Source: Perkinsus olseni (taxonomy: Eukaryota > Perkinsozoa > Perkinsida > Perkinsidae). From it: 64,000 bases of DNA. Both the position numbers and the translations under genes were made by a program. Shown here piece after piece: positions 20,936 through 32,330 of the stretch (position 1 is the first letter of the stretch; each line of letters opens with the position of its first letter). The stretch is taken from contig JABANP010000074.1 of NCBI GenBank assembly GCA_013115135.1, forward strand, positions 62,001 through 126,000, written 5' to 3'. A model generated the notes under the pieces. That model saw only the letters and a program-made list of their open reading frames with translations. It ran no database searches and was not told where the DNA came from.

Positions 20936-23608
20936 ATGTTAAGCCCTCACCGCACTCCTATGCCGAAACTCATCTTCGTTCTACTCTGTCTATACGAAGC
21001 CGCCCTCAGTGCGGCTCCCAAAGTGAGATTAGCCCCGGTGGTGAAGAACGAGGTGGCGTCGGGATTGTACAAGCCTTCGAGGGAGGCCTCCGAGAAAATA
21101 TGCTCTACTCTTCCGTCGCTCACAGAGCTCAGTTTGGAGGTCTCGGAAAGTGGTGGACAACAAGTGGATCTTGCGAGTGCTAGAGTCGGTGATCAGCTTG
21201 TCGAGATGAGAAAGAAATCTCCTTTGGTGTGGAAGGCAGATGGTGCCACGGAAAGCAATTAACATCAGACCTTACGAGAATTCGCTCATAAAAGTAAACG
21301 GTGCTTCAATTTCAAGGCGAACACGCCCTCGGGGCTGAGCGAAGCGGGTGAGTTCATGCGGAACGTGTTCAAACTTCTTGGAGAGGACGAGCGCCAACAG
21401 CTCGCTTTGCAACTGGCGTTCTGTGAAACGCAGTCGGGCCTGCTGGTTGGCATTGGACTTCGGAAGAATGGAAAAGGCTCCATCATCGGTTTCGAGCATA
21501 TTTTTTCTACTGGGCCGGCCGGTCGAGGCAGAAACTGCTCAGGAAGGGCCAAGGCCTCCTTCACTGCCGTACGAACCGGTGCGCATATTATATGCGGCAT
21601 ATACCACCTGTCGTCTGGGAAGATACGAGGCGACGCCTCGGAAGCACCGACTATGTGTGCTCAACACTACCGCTGCTGACTAGTTTCGTGATGAAGGTTT
21701 GGGAGTACGACGGGCAACAAGTAGCGAAGATGACAGCGACAGTGGCTGACAGGCCAGTCGGGATGGCTGAGGGTGTTCGTCTGGCCTGTTACGGTGATTC
21801 TTTCGTGAGACGGCTCAACTTCACCCAGTATGGGTTCCCCAAGAAGAAACCGGAAAACTGCTTCCGCTTCCTCGAAGACGAGAGAGATGTAGTTGAGAAG
21901 TTCATGCGTGGGCTCTACACTGCCATGGGGGAGCCCCTGACCCGGCGGCAAGACTCGTCCATCGTCATTTGCAAGTGCACCTCGATCATCCTGGTTGGTA
22001 TGATTCTCGAGACCAAGCGGCATCGAACTCGTGGTTTCAAGAATATTCTCTTCCTTGACGGTCCGTTGGCGATCGCAGCGCATGAGCAGATCGACAGCGT
22101 CGCCCCCTGCAACACGGGAGAGAGCTTTGGGTCGAAAAAGAGAACGCCCATCCGCGGCGGTGGGCGCTGCGAAGGAGCACGAGTTCGTTGAGAGAAAACA
22201 CTTGCCATTTTGAACGTACACATCGAGAAAAAGAATCCACAGCGAGGGCTGTGCAGCACGTTCCCGCTGCTCACCGGCTTTGAATTCGAAGTCTCGGAAA
22301 TTGATGGGCAACAAGTGGCCCTGGCTACCGCGTACGTCGGGGATCAGCGCATAGTGATGAGAGAGACGTCACGTTTGGTGCGGTACGGCGACGTTCACGC
22401 GGGCGATAGGCCTGGGGGGCTCAAGGAAATCTTCATTTTCAAGGCAGATAAGGGTTGGGGGATGAGTGCAGCCGGTGAGTTCGTGCGCGACCTTTACCGT
22501 GCCATGGGTGAGGAGGAGCCTCATCAGGCTGCCACGCATCTCGCCTTCTGTAAGGTTCGCCTGGGCTTGCTGGTCTTTCTCGGACCGAAATGGAGCGGAG
22601 GTCGAATCACTAGTTTCAAAGGTGTTCTTTCGCTCATCGGCCCAAGCACGTCTCCTACCTCCGCCGAGGGGTCACCTCTTTTTGTCGGCCAACTCGGTAG
22701 TGGGAAGTGATGTACCATCCGGAAGGTACAAGGCCGTAAGAAATGGCACGGATAAAGTGTGCCCCACCCTGCCGCTGCTCACCGATTTCGAAGTCACAGT
22801 CTGGGAAGATGGCGGACAACAAGTAGCAACCATAAACGCGAAGGTCGCTGATGAGGTGGTCCGGATGACCCGCAATGTTCGTTTGGTGTGGTACAGTGGA
22901 GGCCAAACGAGAAGACGAGAGCTTAGCCGATACGGGCTCCCTAAAAAAACTTCGAAAAGATGCTTCCATTTCGTAGAACAGAAGGAAAGACCGGTCTTGA
23001 AGTTCATGCATGACTTCTATGGTGCCATGAAGAAGGTTGCTCCCAAATTCGCTCACGCGCACCTTGCCTTCTGCCCAGCGTCGTCAAAGATCCTCGTTGG
23101 TATCGGGCTCCAGAAAGCAACGACAGACGATCGACTCACCGGCTTCGAAAATGCCTTCTTCATCAGCAAAGTAGAGAAGAACTTAGCTGAGGGTGACGTC
23201 CCAAGATTATCTTCCTCGCCACCGGTTGGTTCTCGAAGCCGGAAACGGAAGAGTTCATCAGAGACCGCGGTCGCCGCGAAGAAACGATCGACTTCCAGGG
23301 AGGAACCGAGCGGGGAGATGGCAAGACGTCCGGCGTCTGATATATCCGACTTCGTGCCAGATTGGCTGTTGGATGATGATCTGGAGCCTGCAGCAGCACT
23401 TGAAGTCAAATCTTTGTGGAAAAACTCCCAACCGACAGAGGTCGCACATGCGGCCCACTCTCCTGGACTCTCTCTGGCTATCACTGAGGATACTATGGAA
23501 GATGAAGAGAATCCTAACGTTCAAGCTGGACCACCTCCGACTCATAGTATTGTAGCCGATGGGAGCCCCGCCCCCACTTCGCTTTTTTTCTGGAGACCTT
23601 CGGGATGA
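20936..23608 (+). CDS. secreted protein with four tandem domains, reading frame broken
   Basis: An N-terminal signal peptide (MPKLIFVLLCLYEAALSA from 20960) is followed by four copies of a ~150-residue domain at about 21030-21520, 21590-22075, 22215-22660 and 22695-23170. Shared marks are C.TLP.LT.F, then GQQV, SRYGLPKK, CF.F, FM...Y.AMG, HLAFC and LVGIGL. Copy 4 is the best preserved and has a basic linker and an acidic C-terminal tail. Copy 1 has an in-frame TAA at 21260-21262; the four copies lie in at least two frames, and a linker in a third. I found no GT-AG introns that repair this, so the locus is either a decaying array or several short genes. The family is not recognised; it resembles expanded secreted families of parasitic protists. 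Confidence 0.6.
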
Positions 23609-24503
23609 CTGGACCCTATTCCCAGAGTTATTTTCTCTGTCGCCTGCGAACCTCGAACCAACAGAGGATGTGCAATAGACGTCTGCTGCCGCAGGTGAAA
23701 CTACAAACTCGGAGCCACTAGCTGGGGCCGAGCAAGCCGTTGGCGCGCTGCCCGATGGAGACGAAGCAAGAAGGCGTCGCATATCACTGTTTGTATGCGT
23801 CGTCATAATACCAGCACGCTGAAACCTGGTGGCGGGTGCGCTCAAGCTCAGCGAAGGTGCTCACGTCTTGAAGCTGGTGCAGGGCTCTTCTCATCTTTCA
23901 TTGCATATTCGCCAAGCCTTCTTCATGAGTAGCTTCCTTGGTGTATGTATTCACGCCCCCAGCGAGGATGCCCCTACGCTCATCATGCTGTTGAAGCCGC
24001 ATGCTCCGCTGTTCACATTGATGTTGATGTTGTTGTAGGTTATTGTGTTGCTCGTGTCGAGTTCATTTACTCTGTGAAGTGGCACTTTCCGCTGCGGCCA
24101 CACAGAAGCCTCACTAGGTACTCTTATGCTACCTCTCAAGCGTGCACGTAAGGGACCATCCCAACGCGCATCATTATAAGTTTCAGACACTCCTACATCG
24201 GAGCAATAGCAAACTCGACAGAAACATATATAGTCATGGGTTGGCAGCGCCGTGTGTCGCTTGGTTGCTTCGAACTCCACTTCAAGCACTTTGGAAACAC
24301 AAAAGCCCTGTTTGACAAAATATGTAAATACGAACGAAAGGGGCTGCGGTACTGAAGCAATAGCAGCCGAAGGTTGAGGCCGAGCTTCATCAGACTCGCG
24401 ATAACTCTTGTGCTCGGCTTGCTTGAAACAGCGCTAAAGATGACTTTAGGCCTTCATACAGCCAAACAATCGGGCTAGAAACTGAGAGAGAGAAGAGAGC
24501 GTG

Positions 24504-24625
24504 TTTGTTACTCATTGCGCGCCGATCATCTTGTGCATGCGTGCATAGCTAATACTCCCGCCCCCCGAATAGATCTAGGTAGAAGACTTTATACTCCTTC
24601 TCGCCTTGCGTTGACTATGAGCAAC
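24504..24625 (+). repeat. diverged duplicate upstream region, copy 1
   Basis: This segment shares blocks with 39675-39840: CGCCGATC.TCTTGTG.ATG, CGTGCATAGCT, a T/C-rich CTC..CTTGCGT and ATGAG.A.CAACA. Both end at an ATG, suggesting duplicated promoters plus first codons of two related genes. Confidence 0.45.
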
Positions 24626-24879
24626 AACGGAGAAGCAACAGTGTTCAACTCAGCAGCGTATAACGGTTGTACGTGGTGAACGAAATCGAACTTCTAATAT
24701 GCGAAGCTGAGTTTCTCAAGAGCACGAGATTGAAAGCTCGGACACGAGCATCGAAAGATCGATCCAAGATCGCTATTTCGAAATTACGAATCGCGGAGTT
24801 GAGTCTAATTCCATCGATAACGAGCTCACCAAGGGCCAAGACACGATTCTGAAGATTCTAGCCGACGAGTGGATCTGAC
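24617..24879 (+). CDS. small hypothetical gene
   Basis: ATGAGCAACAACGGAGAAGC begins a short frame just after the duplicated upstream region. A later open segment (SQEHEIESSDTSIERSIQDR, then TKGQDTILKILADEWI, stop at about 24879) has protein-like composition and could be the second exon. The join is not fixed by homology. Confidence 0.3.
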
Positions 24880-24980
24880 GGTTTCAGATTCGTACAACTG
24901 AACTTCGCTCGCCTCCGCGGTATTAATCGTTCTATTTCTGAGCCAGATGCTTGGAAGGTTAAGCACTGTGTTTCCCGACA

Positions 24981-26690
24981 CTATGCGTTGCACATCACTC
25001 TACTGAGACGATGTGAGGAGGAGAGGACAGTTGTCAATTCACGAGCGCGCAAGAGTTGAGAAAACTGCCTATGATTACAGTGTAGAGTGTTGTCGTAAGT
25101 GAACTGGAGACCCAAACCGGCGCGAAGTTGGCCACTGGAACTTACGCTCGGTCTCTTCCCTAAGTCTTCTAAGGGAGGAATCTTGATAACAAGGCTAGTC
25201 ATGTGAGCTAGCTCCTCTTGCTAAAACAAGACGACCTCGACCCCCAGAGGTTCGATCCCCGGGGCGTACATCTAAATTAATTACTCCCCACTTAGCGGCA
25301 ACCAATATCGGAAACCAGGCATCTCCAGCAGCATAAAGCTTCTGGTCTCTTGTGAGCTCGGGTGCCGTCCAATGGTAGAACCGTGGAAGATACCTAGCAG
25401 AGACGAGCGCAACTTGACGATCTCCTGCTCTAAAATTGGTACCCAGAGAGCAAATCATGGCCAGACGGACAGTGAGTGACAAGAATCATGACCCACAGCG
25501 TGAGAAAAGCTTCTCGGTGAACCGTCTGATTGCACAGCATATCAACGCTTTAGAGAGTCCCTAACTGGGCACATCGGCGAGAGTCTAACTAAGCCGAAAC
25601 CGTAAGGGGTGGACTATTAACTCTCACACACGGCTTCTGCCTGACAATTAACCGACGTTCGATACCCCCCAAGGAATCATCCGCTCACTTGCCCCAGCGC
25701 TCCTAGCTCAGAAAGCGTTGCTGCCGACCAGTGGTTATCTATGCTGTTCTCCTACCCGGGTTTGTCGATGTTGTAGCCGATACTCTCGCACATGCCTTGG
25801 AGCCCGGGCTTCTCCAAGCCCCTCTCCTCCGCCTCCTTCAGCATGTCTATAGTCTGCTCTTGTGGGATAGCAAACCCGAAGGTCTCGCGGACTTTCTTGA
25901 AATCGCTCGAGCCCATGCCCACACCGATCTTCGTTACTTTCTGAGAAAATCATTGGAGCAAGAACCCTTCGAGATAACGATGATTGAGGAAACGAGAGAT
26001 CAAGCTGATTCCGGCGTTGGAATGTGAACTCGCAAACAAGCGCAAGTTTGAGGGGCTTCTTGAGTCGGAGGCTCTTCAAGCCTACTTCATCTAATAATAT
26101 TGACTTAGCCACCGGATGCAATACCGGGCTCTCGGTATCAATTCGAAATAACACAGCAAGCCTTGTAGTTGCAATCTGTACCTGCCAACGGCTCTACGGT
26201 GGATAACGTCACCGAATGTGGATGAGCGAGTTCACACTTCTACGCCAGTACCGGACCAGTTCCCCAATGTGCTCAGTTCTTGTGGGATTCATGCCCGAAT
26301 CGATGTAGAATGGCTATCAGATAGTTCATCAAGAGGTTCACGCCAACATTCCGAAAGACCGTGGGAAAGTTCAGATAGACCACGAGACCTACCAGTGAGA
26401 CCGGAGGGTTACTTTCCCCTTCGTTCCACTCGAAGTCGATGCCAACGAAAGGATGACCGCATCTGGAGAGCGAGCAACCAGTTCCCATTGGATCTTGCTC
26501 GTGTAACCATCATAAAGTGCGGATCGCTAACGCCAGCACGAATCAGGCTTCGGTAGCGAGCAGCACTGTTATCAGAAAGTAGTTCGCAAAGGGCTATGGA
26601 ACAGACGAATGGAGCAGGAAGCCCTCTCTCACAGCTTGTCCTTGACAGAGGGCACGTCATGTTCGCCCTCAACAACGTAGATCTCTCCAC
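24981..26690 (-). CDS. WRN-like DEDDy 3'-5' exonuclease
   Basis: All three exonuclease motifs of the DEDDy class are present. Exo I is FVGIDFEWNEGE (near 26450), with the catalytic D and E. The Exo II region is KVTKIGVGMGSSDFKKVRET (near 25940), followed by GLQGMCESIGYNIDKPG. Exo III is HWTAPELTRDQKLYAAGDAW (near 25360), with Tyr and Asp in the YAAxDA arrangement. The joins IDKPG-YLPRFYHW and AAKWG-QEELAHM keep frame with GT-AG introns. The closest relatives I know are the WRN exonuclease domain and plant WEX/EXD2-like proteins. No helicase part is seen nearby. Ends are uncertain, since a good donor (GTAAGT) lies in the last segment near 25145. Confidence 0.8.
25221..25284 (-). repeat. class B (antisense B box) in the WRN-like exonuclease intron
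   Basis: This 64-nt intron lies between AAKWG and QEELAHM (GTAATT donor, GTTTTAG acceptor). On the opposite strand it reads CCAGAGGTTCGATCCCCGGG, a T-arm with the B-box core GGTTCGATCCC. Confidence 0.75.
25523..25632 (+). repeat. ~105-bp dispersed repeat, copy 1
   Basis: Runs from GTCTGATTGCAC through AGTCCCTAACTGGGCACATC and TAACTAAGCCG to GTGGACTATTAACTCTCACACAC. Similar copies lie at 30126 (+), 33697 (-) and 34081 (-), with partial ones at 27128 and 31130. Confidence 0.85.
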
Positions 26691-26805
26691 CGAAACCGTC
26701 GTATTCTTTCATTCAGTTGCAGTGGGTTCAACTGACCTGTCCAAGGGTGAACTGTAGATTGTGCTGAGACAGGATTCATCCTTCAGTCTTTGTCGTTCCA
26801 GGCGA

Positions 26806-26822
26806 GTGGTCTCGAACCACTG
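26806..26822 (-). other. isolated tRNA T-arm-like hairpin
   Basis: On the minus strand AGTGG-TTCGAGA-CCACT forms a perfect 5-bp stem with a 7-nt T-loop. The flanks do not fold as a complete tRNA. It lies just upstream of the WRN-like coding exons and may be another class B element. Confidence 0.4.
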
Positions 26823-27127
26823 ACCAATCGTGCGTCTGCGTGCTCCCGTGTACGCAAACACAACTTGCATCAAAATCGTCATCCAGGTATAACAAGCATG
26901 CCGACCCGTTCTCAGGTTAGACAGTGGGTCGGACCGACTGTGGACGCAAGGAGAGTTCGACTATACCTCGCTATCCCCCGGAGTCGTAGCTAGAGGTGCC
27001 AGAATCGAGAATGCGCTCTCAACTGAGGTAGAAGTCCAACTGAACCTGCAACGGGTGTTGAATGATGAACCAAGTGTGTCAAGCTAAGAGTTGGGCACGT
27101 CATCTAGGAAACAAGGTAGGTCGGTGC

Positions 27128-27178
27128 TAGTCTGATTGAGTCGGTTTTCGGCGTTGGACTCAAAACTCACACACACTC
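27128..27178 (+). repeat. ~105-bp dispersed repeat, partial copy
   Basis: Retains GTCTGATTG at one end and GCGTTGGACT...ACTCACACAC at the other, with the middle lost. Confidence 0.6.
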
Positions 27179-27518
27179 ACCCGGCGAAGATTCGTTTAAA
27201 ATATTAAATGCCGTTCACAGAATCACCCGAGATTTCGTCAATCCTCAGCATCTTCAGGCTAAAGGCCGAAGACGGCTGCATCAACTCATTACGTTCCACC
27301 GCAATACACTACAAGTGCCACAGAGCTTCGACCCGTGCCGTGGTTCTGCAGTCTGTCAACAAATCGCAGTTTATGGCACTTCCGATTCGAGTGATACCAC
27401 AGAAAATACTCCAACAGTTAATGCACGCCCTACTATGGCGAAACTCAAACCGAAATAAGTGAGAGGATACCAGCAATGCTTCACAGATGGACACCGGAGA
27501 AGGACCATGACACATCTT

Positions 27519-29716
27519 TCAATTCGTCGTCTCCCTGAGTGCACCTGAAGATTCCGCCGCCACATAGCATCCGAACGCTGCTCCAACGCTCACAAACACC
27601 TTCGCGAAGTTCACCGTGTGGGCTGATTCTCTTGCTCTAGCTTGACCGCGAGCTCTCGCAGCCTCGGCGGCAAGCACCCGTCTCGATGCTCCTCGGCAAG
27701 CTCTCCTCCACCTCGGAAATGATGTGCCTGGTGGAACACACATGCTGTATCCAAGATCGACCCAAGGGAGCAATGTGATGATAGTCACGACTCATCGTTG
27801 ACCCTCAGCAGCGCCAGCTCACTCGGAACGGAATGCCTTGAAAAATACCCGACCGGCTTTAAACGATATTACTACTGCCATTTCGTCGTAGTAATAATAA
27901 TCTTACCACGCGATGCCTCAATGCCAGTGGAGTCTTCTCGACCTCAAGGATACGCTCAACAACTGCCGGCGCGTCCTGAGAAAAAGTTTGCGGCAGCCGA
28001 GCTGTCGAACCGGATGACCTCCTCTGGGACTTCCAAGCGTGCGTTCACAAGGAGGCGGGCAAGTGCTGCGTCCTCGGTTGCCTCTGCTTCCGCTTCAACG
28101 CTCCGTATGTAGCCCTCGTGACCACCGAGCTCCACAAGGGTCCGATGGATCTGACATCCCCTCATCGACGGAGAGCGGCGGACTCTCCCATCCTCTGCTC
28201 GAAAGTGAGTGGGGAAAATAAGTCAGGCTGGGAGGAGATCAAGGAGAGGGGCGTGGATGGGCGGGGGCAGTACGAAAGTCATTTGCATAAGTCCACTTCG
28301 ACCCAGAGGTAGAGTGCGCAGATTTTATGGGAGATGCAGGAAGACACTTTTCCTTCGAAGAACTCAGGTTCTCGCAGATCGAGGACTCAGGATGATCAGC
28401 TACGAGTACTGGCTCCTTGCGATGGGTCGAAAAGAGGGTCTCATCGAGGCCCACTCTCTGCACTGAGACGAGTCGCTCTTAGCAAAGGGGTATACCTACC
28501 GAAGATTTCAAGGCCTCCACGTCCAATCCGTCCAGACTGCTGCAAGTGGCCCGTAGCCCGACGCTCTCGGCAGGGGTCGCCACACCGTTCTCACCTTCCC
28601 TTTGCAGCGGCTCGCGATACCTCGAAGATTGGCCGCTTCGATTGATACTTCTCCTGTCGACTTTCACGCACCGGAAAACTTCCTCCGCTGTGGAGCTTTC
28701 TGATACAATACTGCGAATCCTTAAGCACGTGTCCTTCATGAGACCGGGGCAGGCTTCTGTCGCCTGACAACTGGGCCACTCAACCGGGCTATGAAATCCA
28801 TCTGTCGAGCGGAGACGGGTGACTGAGGAATTTGCAATATCGAGGGGGTATAGACACACATTGGAACAGGGAAGAGCAGAGCTTCCACGCTATGAGGGCT
28901 AGGGAGATAAGGAAAACCAGAGGGCATCACGCACTCGGTAGAGAATCTGCTGATGACCGGACGACCGGACAGCATCCTTGACGACATTGAGGTCCCCAAC
29001 CAACGACGGAAGAGACTTTCCAGAGGTCCACCAATGCCTCCAGGCAAGGGGCGACGACTTCCGCCTGATCATCACGAGGCGATCAGTTGGCATTGCGAAG
29101 ACCTACGGCGAGAAGAGTAGCGTCTGTAAGCTTGGATCTATAGCATTCCTGATCTGTCGAAGACATTGGAAACAAATCTGAGTACGTTACGAGATGGTAT
29201 TTCAAGCACGGTTCTATGAAGCGAACCACCGATAGTTTCGACGGCAACTGCTCATTCAAGAAAATACCGATTGGAAAAAAATCCCAATTCCGTTCGATGC
29301 AAGCTTTGAACGCAACCGCAGGATATTTAATTTGTTGGCCATGTCTGACAATGAGATGTTCTCACGGATACCTACCTTCGAGGGATGGCGCACGATCGCA
29401 TCCACCAGGAGACCGCTGACCCCGTGTGTCACGCCCAGCTTGCCTGAATCCAATAGCACCGTGGTGAGAGGCGCAACCTTCGATGAGAGCACACTAATCA
29501 AGCCCCCTTACTGATGCAAAGGCAAACGGACTCAAAGCTGCTTGAAAGACTCCCAGGGCCGCCGTTTCCAGTCGCCGAGGACTCCGTCCTCGTGAGATCG
29601 CCGGCCTCAACCAAGTTGGCTTGATTGTTGCCATCGTTATAGTATGCGGACGTGCCCTGAGCGTCCTGAGCTGCCGAAAGCGTCGAGTCCGATGATGCTC
29701 TCACCAGTCCATGCAT
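27519..29716 (-). CDS. unidentified multi-exon protein
   Basis: Protein-like segments on the minus strand form a plausible gene. The start near 29716 (MHGLVRASSDSTLSAAQDAQ) is followed by PLTTVLLDSGKLGVTHGVSG (29485-29375, ending at GTAGGT), then SLPSLVGDLNVVKDAVRSSG (near 29000), TLVELGGHEGYIRSVEAEAE (near 28120) and a C-terminal VNFAKVFVSVGAAFGCYVAA...RETTN stop at 27519. The middle segments have a helical, armadillo-like feel, and the end holds one hydrophobic helix. No family is assigned. Exon joins are not established, and two genes may be mixed. Confidence 0.4.
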
Positions 29717-30125
29717 GACGTCCTGTCGTCTACTCGCTACTTTTCCCTTCTTCTTGCCGGAGGAGGGTAGAGAGACCTAACACGACTCAGAAGTCGTCAT
29801 GACGAAGTGGTAATGACAGCAATGGAAAATTTGACTTTATATCGTGTGATGAATGTAGAATACGAAAATGAGGTCACTAAGCCACGTGGCGTGAGAACGG
29901 TAGTCGAGCGTGCCACGTGCGGGCACAGTGGCCGTGACGACGATGGGTTTCAATGATCAGGTATGGTGGACTCTTGCCCTCCTCCGAGAGCAGCGTATAT
30001 TCTTACTGGGTTTAACTTGACCATAAGCAGCCTCTCCGCGCCATGAAGCTTGGAAGCGGCAGCTATCAGAGCGATGGTGCGAGCCAACACCTACCGAACC
30101 GTCCGAGCGGCGTGATCCCGGTACA

Positions 30126-30205
30126 GGGAGTCCCTAACTGAGCACATCGGCAAGAGTCTTACTAAGCCGGAACCGTAAGCGTTGGACTATGAATTCACAC
30201 ACAGA
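30126..30205 (+). repeat. ~105-bp dispersed repeat, copy 2
   Basis: AGTCCCTAACTGAGCACATC, then CTTACTAAGCCGGAACCGTA and GCGTTGGACTAT...TCACACAC. It matches copy 1 in the same orientation. Confidence 0.85.
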
Positions 30206-31129
30206 CACTGTTGTGCCAGAGAGGCAATTGGATCGTTGTGAGGATAATCTTTCTGTCCCTGAAGCTTACGGTGATGCTAGGACTTGCTTTCGAGCAACTG
30301 TGAGTTGACTTTTCCCATCATACAAGTTACAAAGTCTACGCTACTGCGTCAGCGTCAATTAACCAAGTCCAACACACCACGGTGCATGAGTCTTACCGCC
30401 GTCGTAGAGGGGCTATCCAAGCACAGCATCAAGGCCTCGCACAAGCTCCGCACGCCCATACAGTCGAGCGGCTTGAACTAAGACAAGAAGAAGCAACACT
30501 CAGCTCCACGGGAAAACAAAAGGAGCACACGAGTGCTGTGTTGAAGTTAAGATCAGTCAACAACTCTGATATCGCTCACGCTCTGAGATATCGTCTTACA
30601 TCGGCCGTAGCTCTGCCTGCCGAATGGAAGGAGTTCTTTGATGCACCTGAGTTGAGTGCAGTGTACCCCTGTTGAGTTTCATTACTGCACCCCCTACAAC
30701 GAGTGCGGGAGTCTCATCGCTAAGTAGTTCAATCAGTCATTGGGTTCAACCCAAGCATGAACGCGTGGCGAACTGGATAAATAAGACGAACCGAGACCGA
30801 CCTTCCCGGCCTCTCAGCAGCACACCGAGCATGTGCTCGTCACCGTTCGCAATTATGCAAGCTATTGATGCAGCAAGAATCTACACAGCGCGTTGTGTGG
30901 CAGGAGTCGGTAGCCGATACGGTACCGATATGTTATCCATTAGGTCCGCACTTTGCCTCGTTGCGAGCACACTTTTCGTCCCTCTCTTCTTCGTGCCTGA
31001 CCTCAACACTCATGAGCCGACACCGAGGCTCAGGCACAGAACAACTGGGGGGCTTTTCTGTGGAGGCCATATTCTATACACAGACTTTGGGTCGACTCCT
31101 TCTTCGCGCCTTCTTGACAGATGGGCGCG

Positions 31130-31165
31130 TGTGAGTTTATAGTCCGACGCTGGAGCCGGCCCGGT
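31130..31165 (-). repeat. ~105-bp dispersed repeat, terminal fragment
   Basis: Only the end GTGTGAGTTTATAGTCCGACGC is recognisable. Confidence 0.6.
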
Positions 31166-31511
31166 CACATTTTCACCGAGCAATTTACACGAATCGGTGA
31201 TTGTTAGTCAGAAGGTTTTCCTCGAGGGGGTCTCTTTAGATGTGCCAGAGGTGATTCTGCTGCGTGTGCGGTTACAGGGAATATCTAAGCTCGTTCCAGG
31301 GCGGCCGCTGCGTTAAGCTCGTTTACACTGGCGATAAATGCTGTTCAAAATTCCGGTTGTCAACTTCGGGTATCAAGACAACAATCATCTTCAACTCGCC
31401 GACGATCAAGTCGCCTCTACAAAAACCGAAGGAAAGATTGGGAGTACCCGCGGCTCCAGAAACCTTCGACTTGGCCCACTAGCTGAAAGGGCAGAACGTC
31501 ACCACTGTCTG

Positions 31512-32330
31512 TCAGTATGGGAACGACTCACCTTTAGTAAGACTAGAGTTGGTCAGCTTCGCCAAGCAGCTTACTTGAGAATCCAGTCCGGCCAAGATCA
31601 AAGACAAGCCGCCAGAATGGAGAACCTGAAGTACCGTCGATGAGGGCGCTAGCTTGGGGCGTGTGCGGACTTGTGTATGTAGCTCCTGTACGGCAGGCCT
31701 ACCGAGACGTATCTTGTCGTGCATCAGTAACCCGATGAAGGAACACAAAGCCAGCAGTCGAGCTGCCAGTAGCTCTCCGAAGATTCCAGTTATTGCGTCG
31801 GTGGTAGCAGGCCTAAGGAAATGCGACATCTTCACGACTGAGTTCCGCGAAGGGTATCACTTTGACTGTCCGTTGTTACTCTTACCAGCCTTACCGTGTC
31901 TCGCCTTGTGAGTCCTTCTAGATCGAGTCGCCTTTGAGGGGCTAGGATCTGCCGAGGCCGAACTCGGTGGAACCACCAGCACCACCTGAAGCAGCGGAGA
32001 CATGTTGTTCCGTCCATTCTTTTTTCAGCAATAAGCCAGCATGTGAGTGCTGCCTCGAGGCTCAGCCGCCGTTGCCAGGCGACAACATAGCGTTCTCATT
32101 CTTTGCATGTGGCATAGTGGCCTCATTCCTGCATGTGGCATAGTGGCCTCATTTTTGCATGTGGCACTTGCTCCGTTACGCACTGTATTCCCATCTCCGC
32201 TCACCTGCCTCGGAAGGTTTAATTGAGCTGCCCTCTGCGTGAACTCATCCGGGAAGGCCATGCCGATATGGATGAGGGTTACGAGCACAGTATGGAAGCC
32301 ACTCATCCCCAACAGAGCTATCAGACTCAT
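31512..32330 (-). CDS. unidentified membrane protein
   Basis: Two minus-strand exons look real. 32330-about 32208 encodes SLIALLGMSGFHTVLVTLIH...DEFTQRAAQLNLPRQ and ends at GTGAGC. About 31835-31580 encodes HFLRPATTDAITGIFGELLA, RLLALCSFIGLLMHDKIRLG and VLQVLHSGGLSLILAGLDSQ, ending before GTAAGC. At least two hydrophobic segments suggest a multi-pass membrane protein. The minisatellite at 32106-32166 lies in the intron between them. No family is recognised. Confidence 0.45.
32106..32166 (+). repeat. short minisatellite with an A-box-like core (26-bp unit)
   Basis: 2.4 copies of CATGTGGCATAGTGGCCTCA plus TTCCTG. The core CATGTGGCATAGTGG is identical to that of the 29-bp minisatellite at 49129-49316. 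The unit contains TGGCATAGTGG, a match to the tRNA A-box consensus. Confidence 0.85.

Larger units (their letters stand above)
29717..31290. other. stretch without a confident gene, containing dispersed repeats
   Basis: Contains a dispersed-repeat copy at 30126-30205 and a fragment at 31130-31165. A plus-strand open frame of 156 codons at 30672-31142 ends inside the repeat fragment and is probably chance. GGGTTCAACCC occurs near 30744 but is not tRNA-like in its flanks. Confidence 0.4.

Noticed and set aside
30744..30760. GGGTTCAACCC as a possible B box
   Set aside because: It is a simple palindrome and the flanks show no tRNA arm or splice sites.
30672..31142. 156-codon plus-strand open frame
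   Set aside because: Its end lies within a dispersed-repeat fragment and no family or exon structure supports it.
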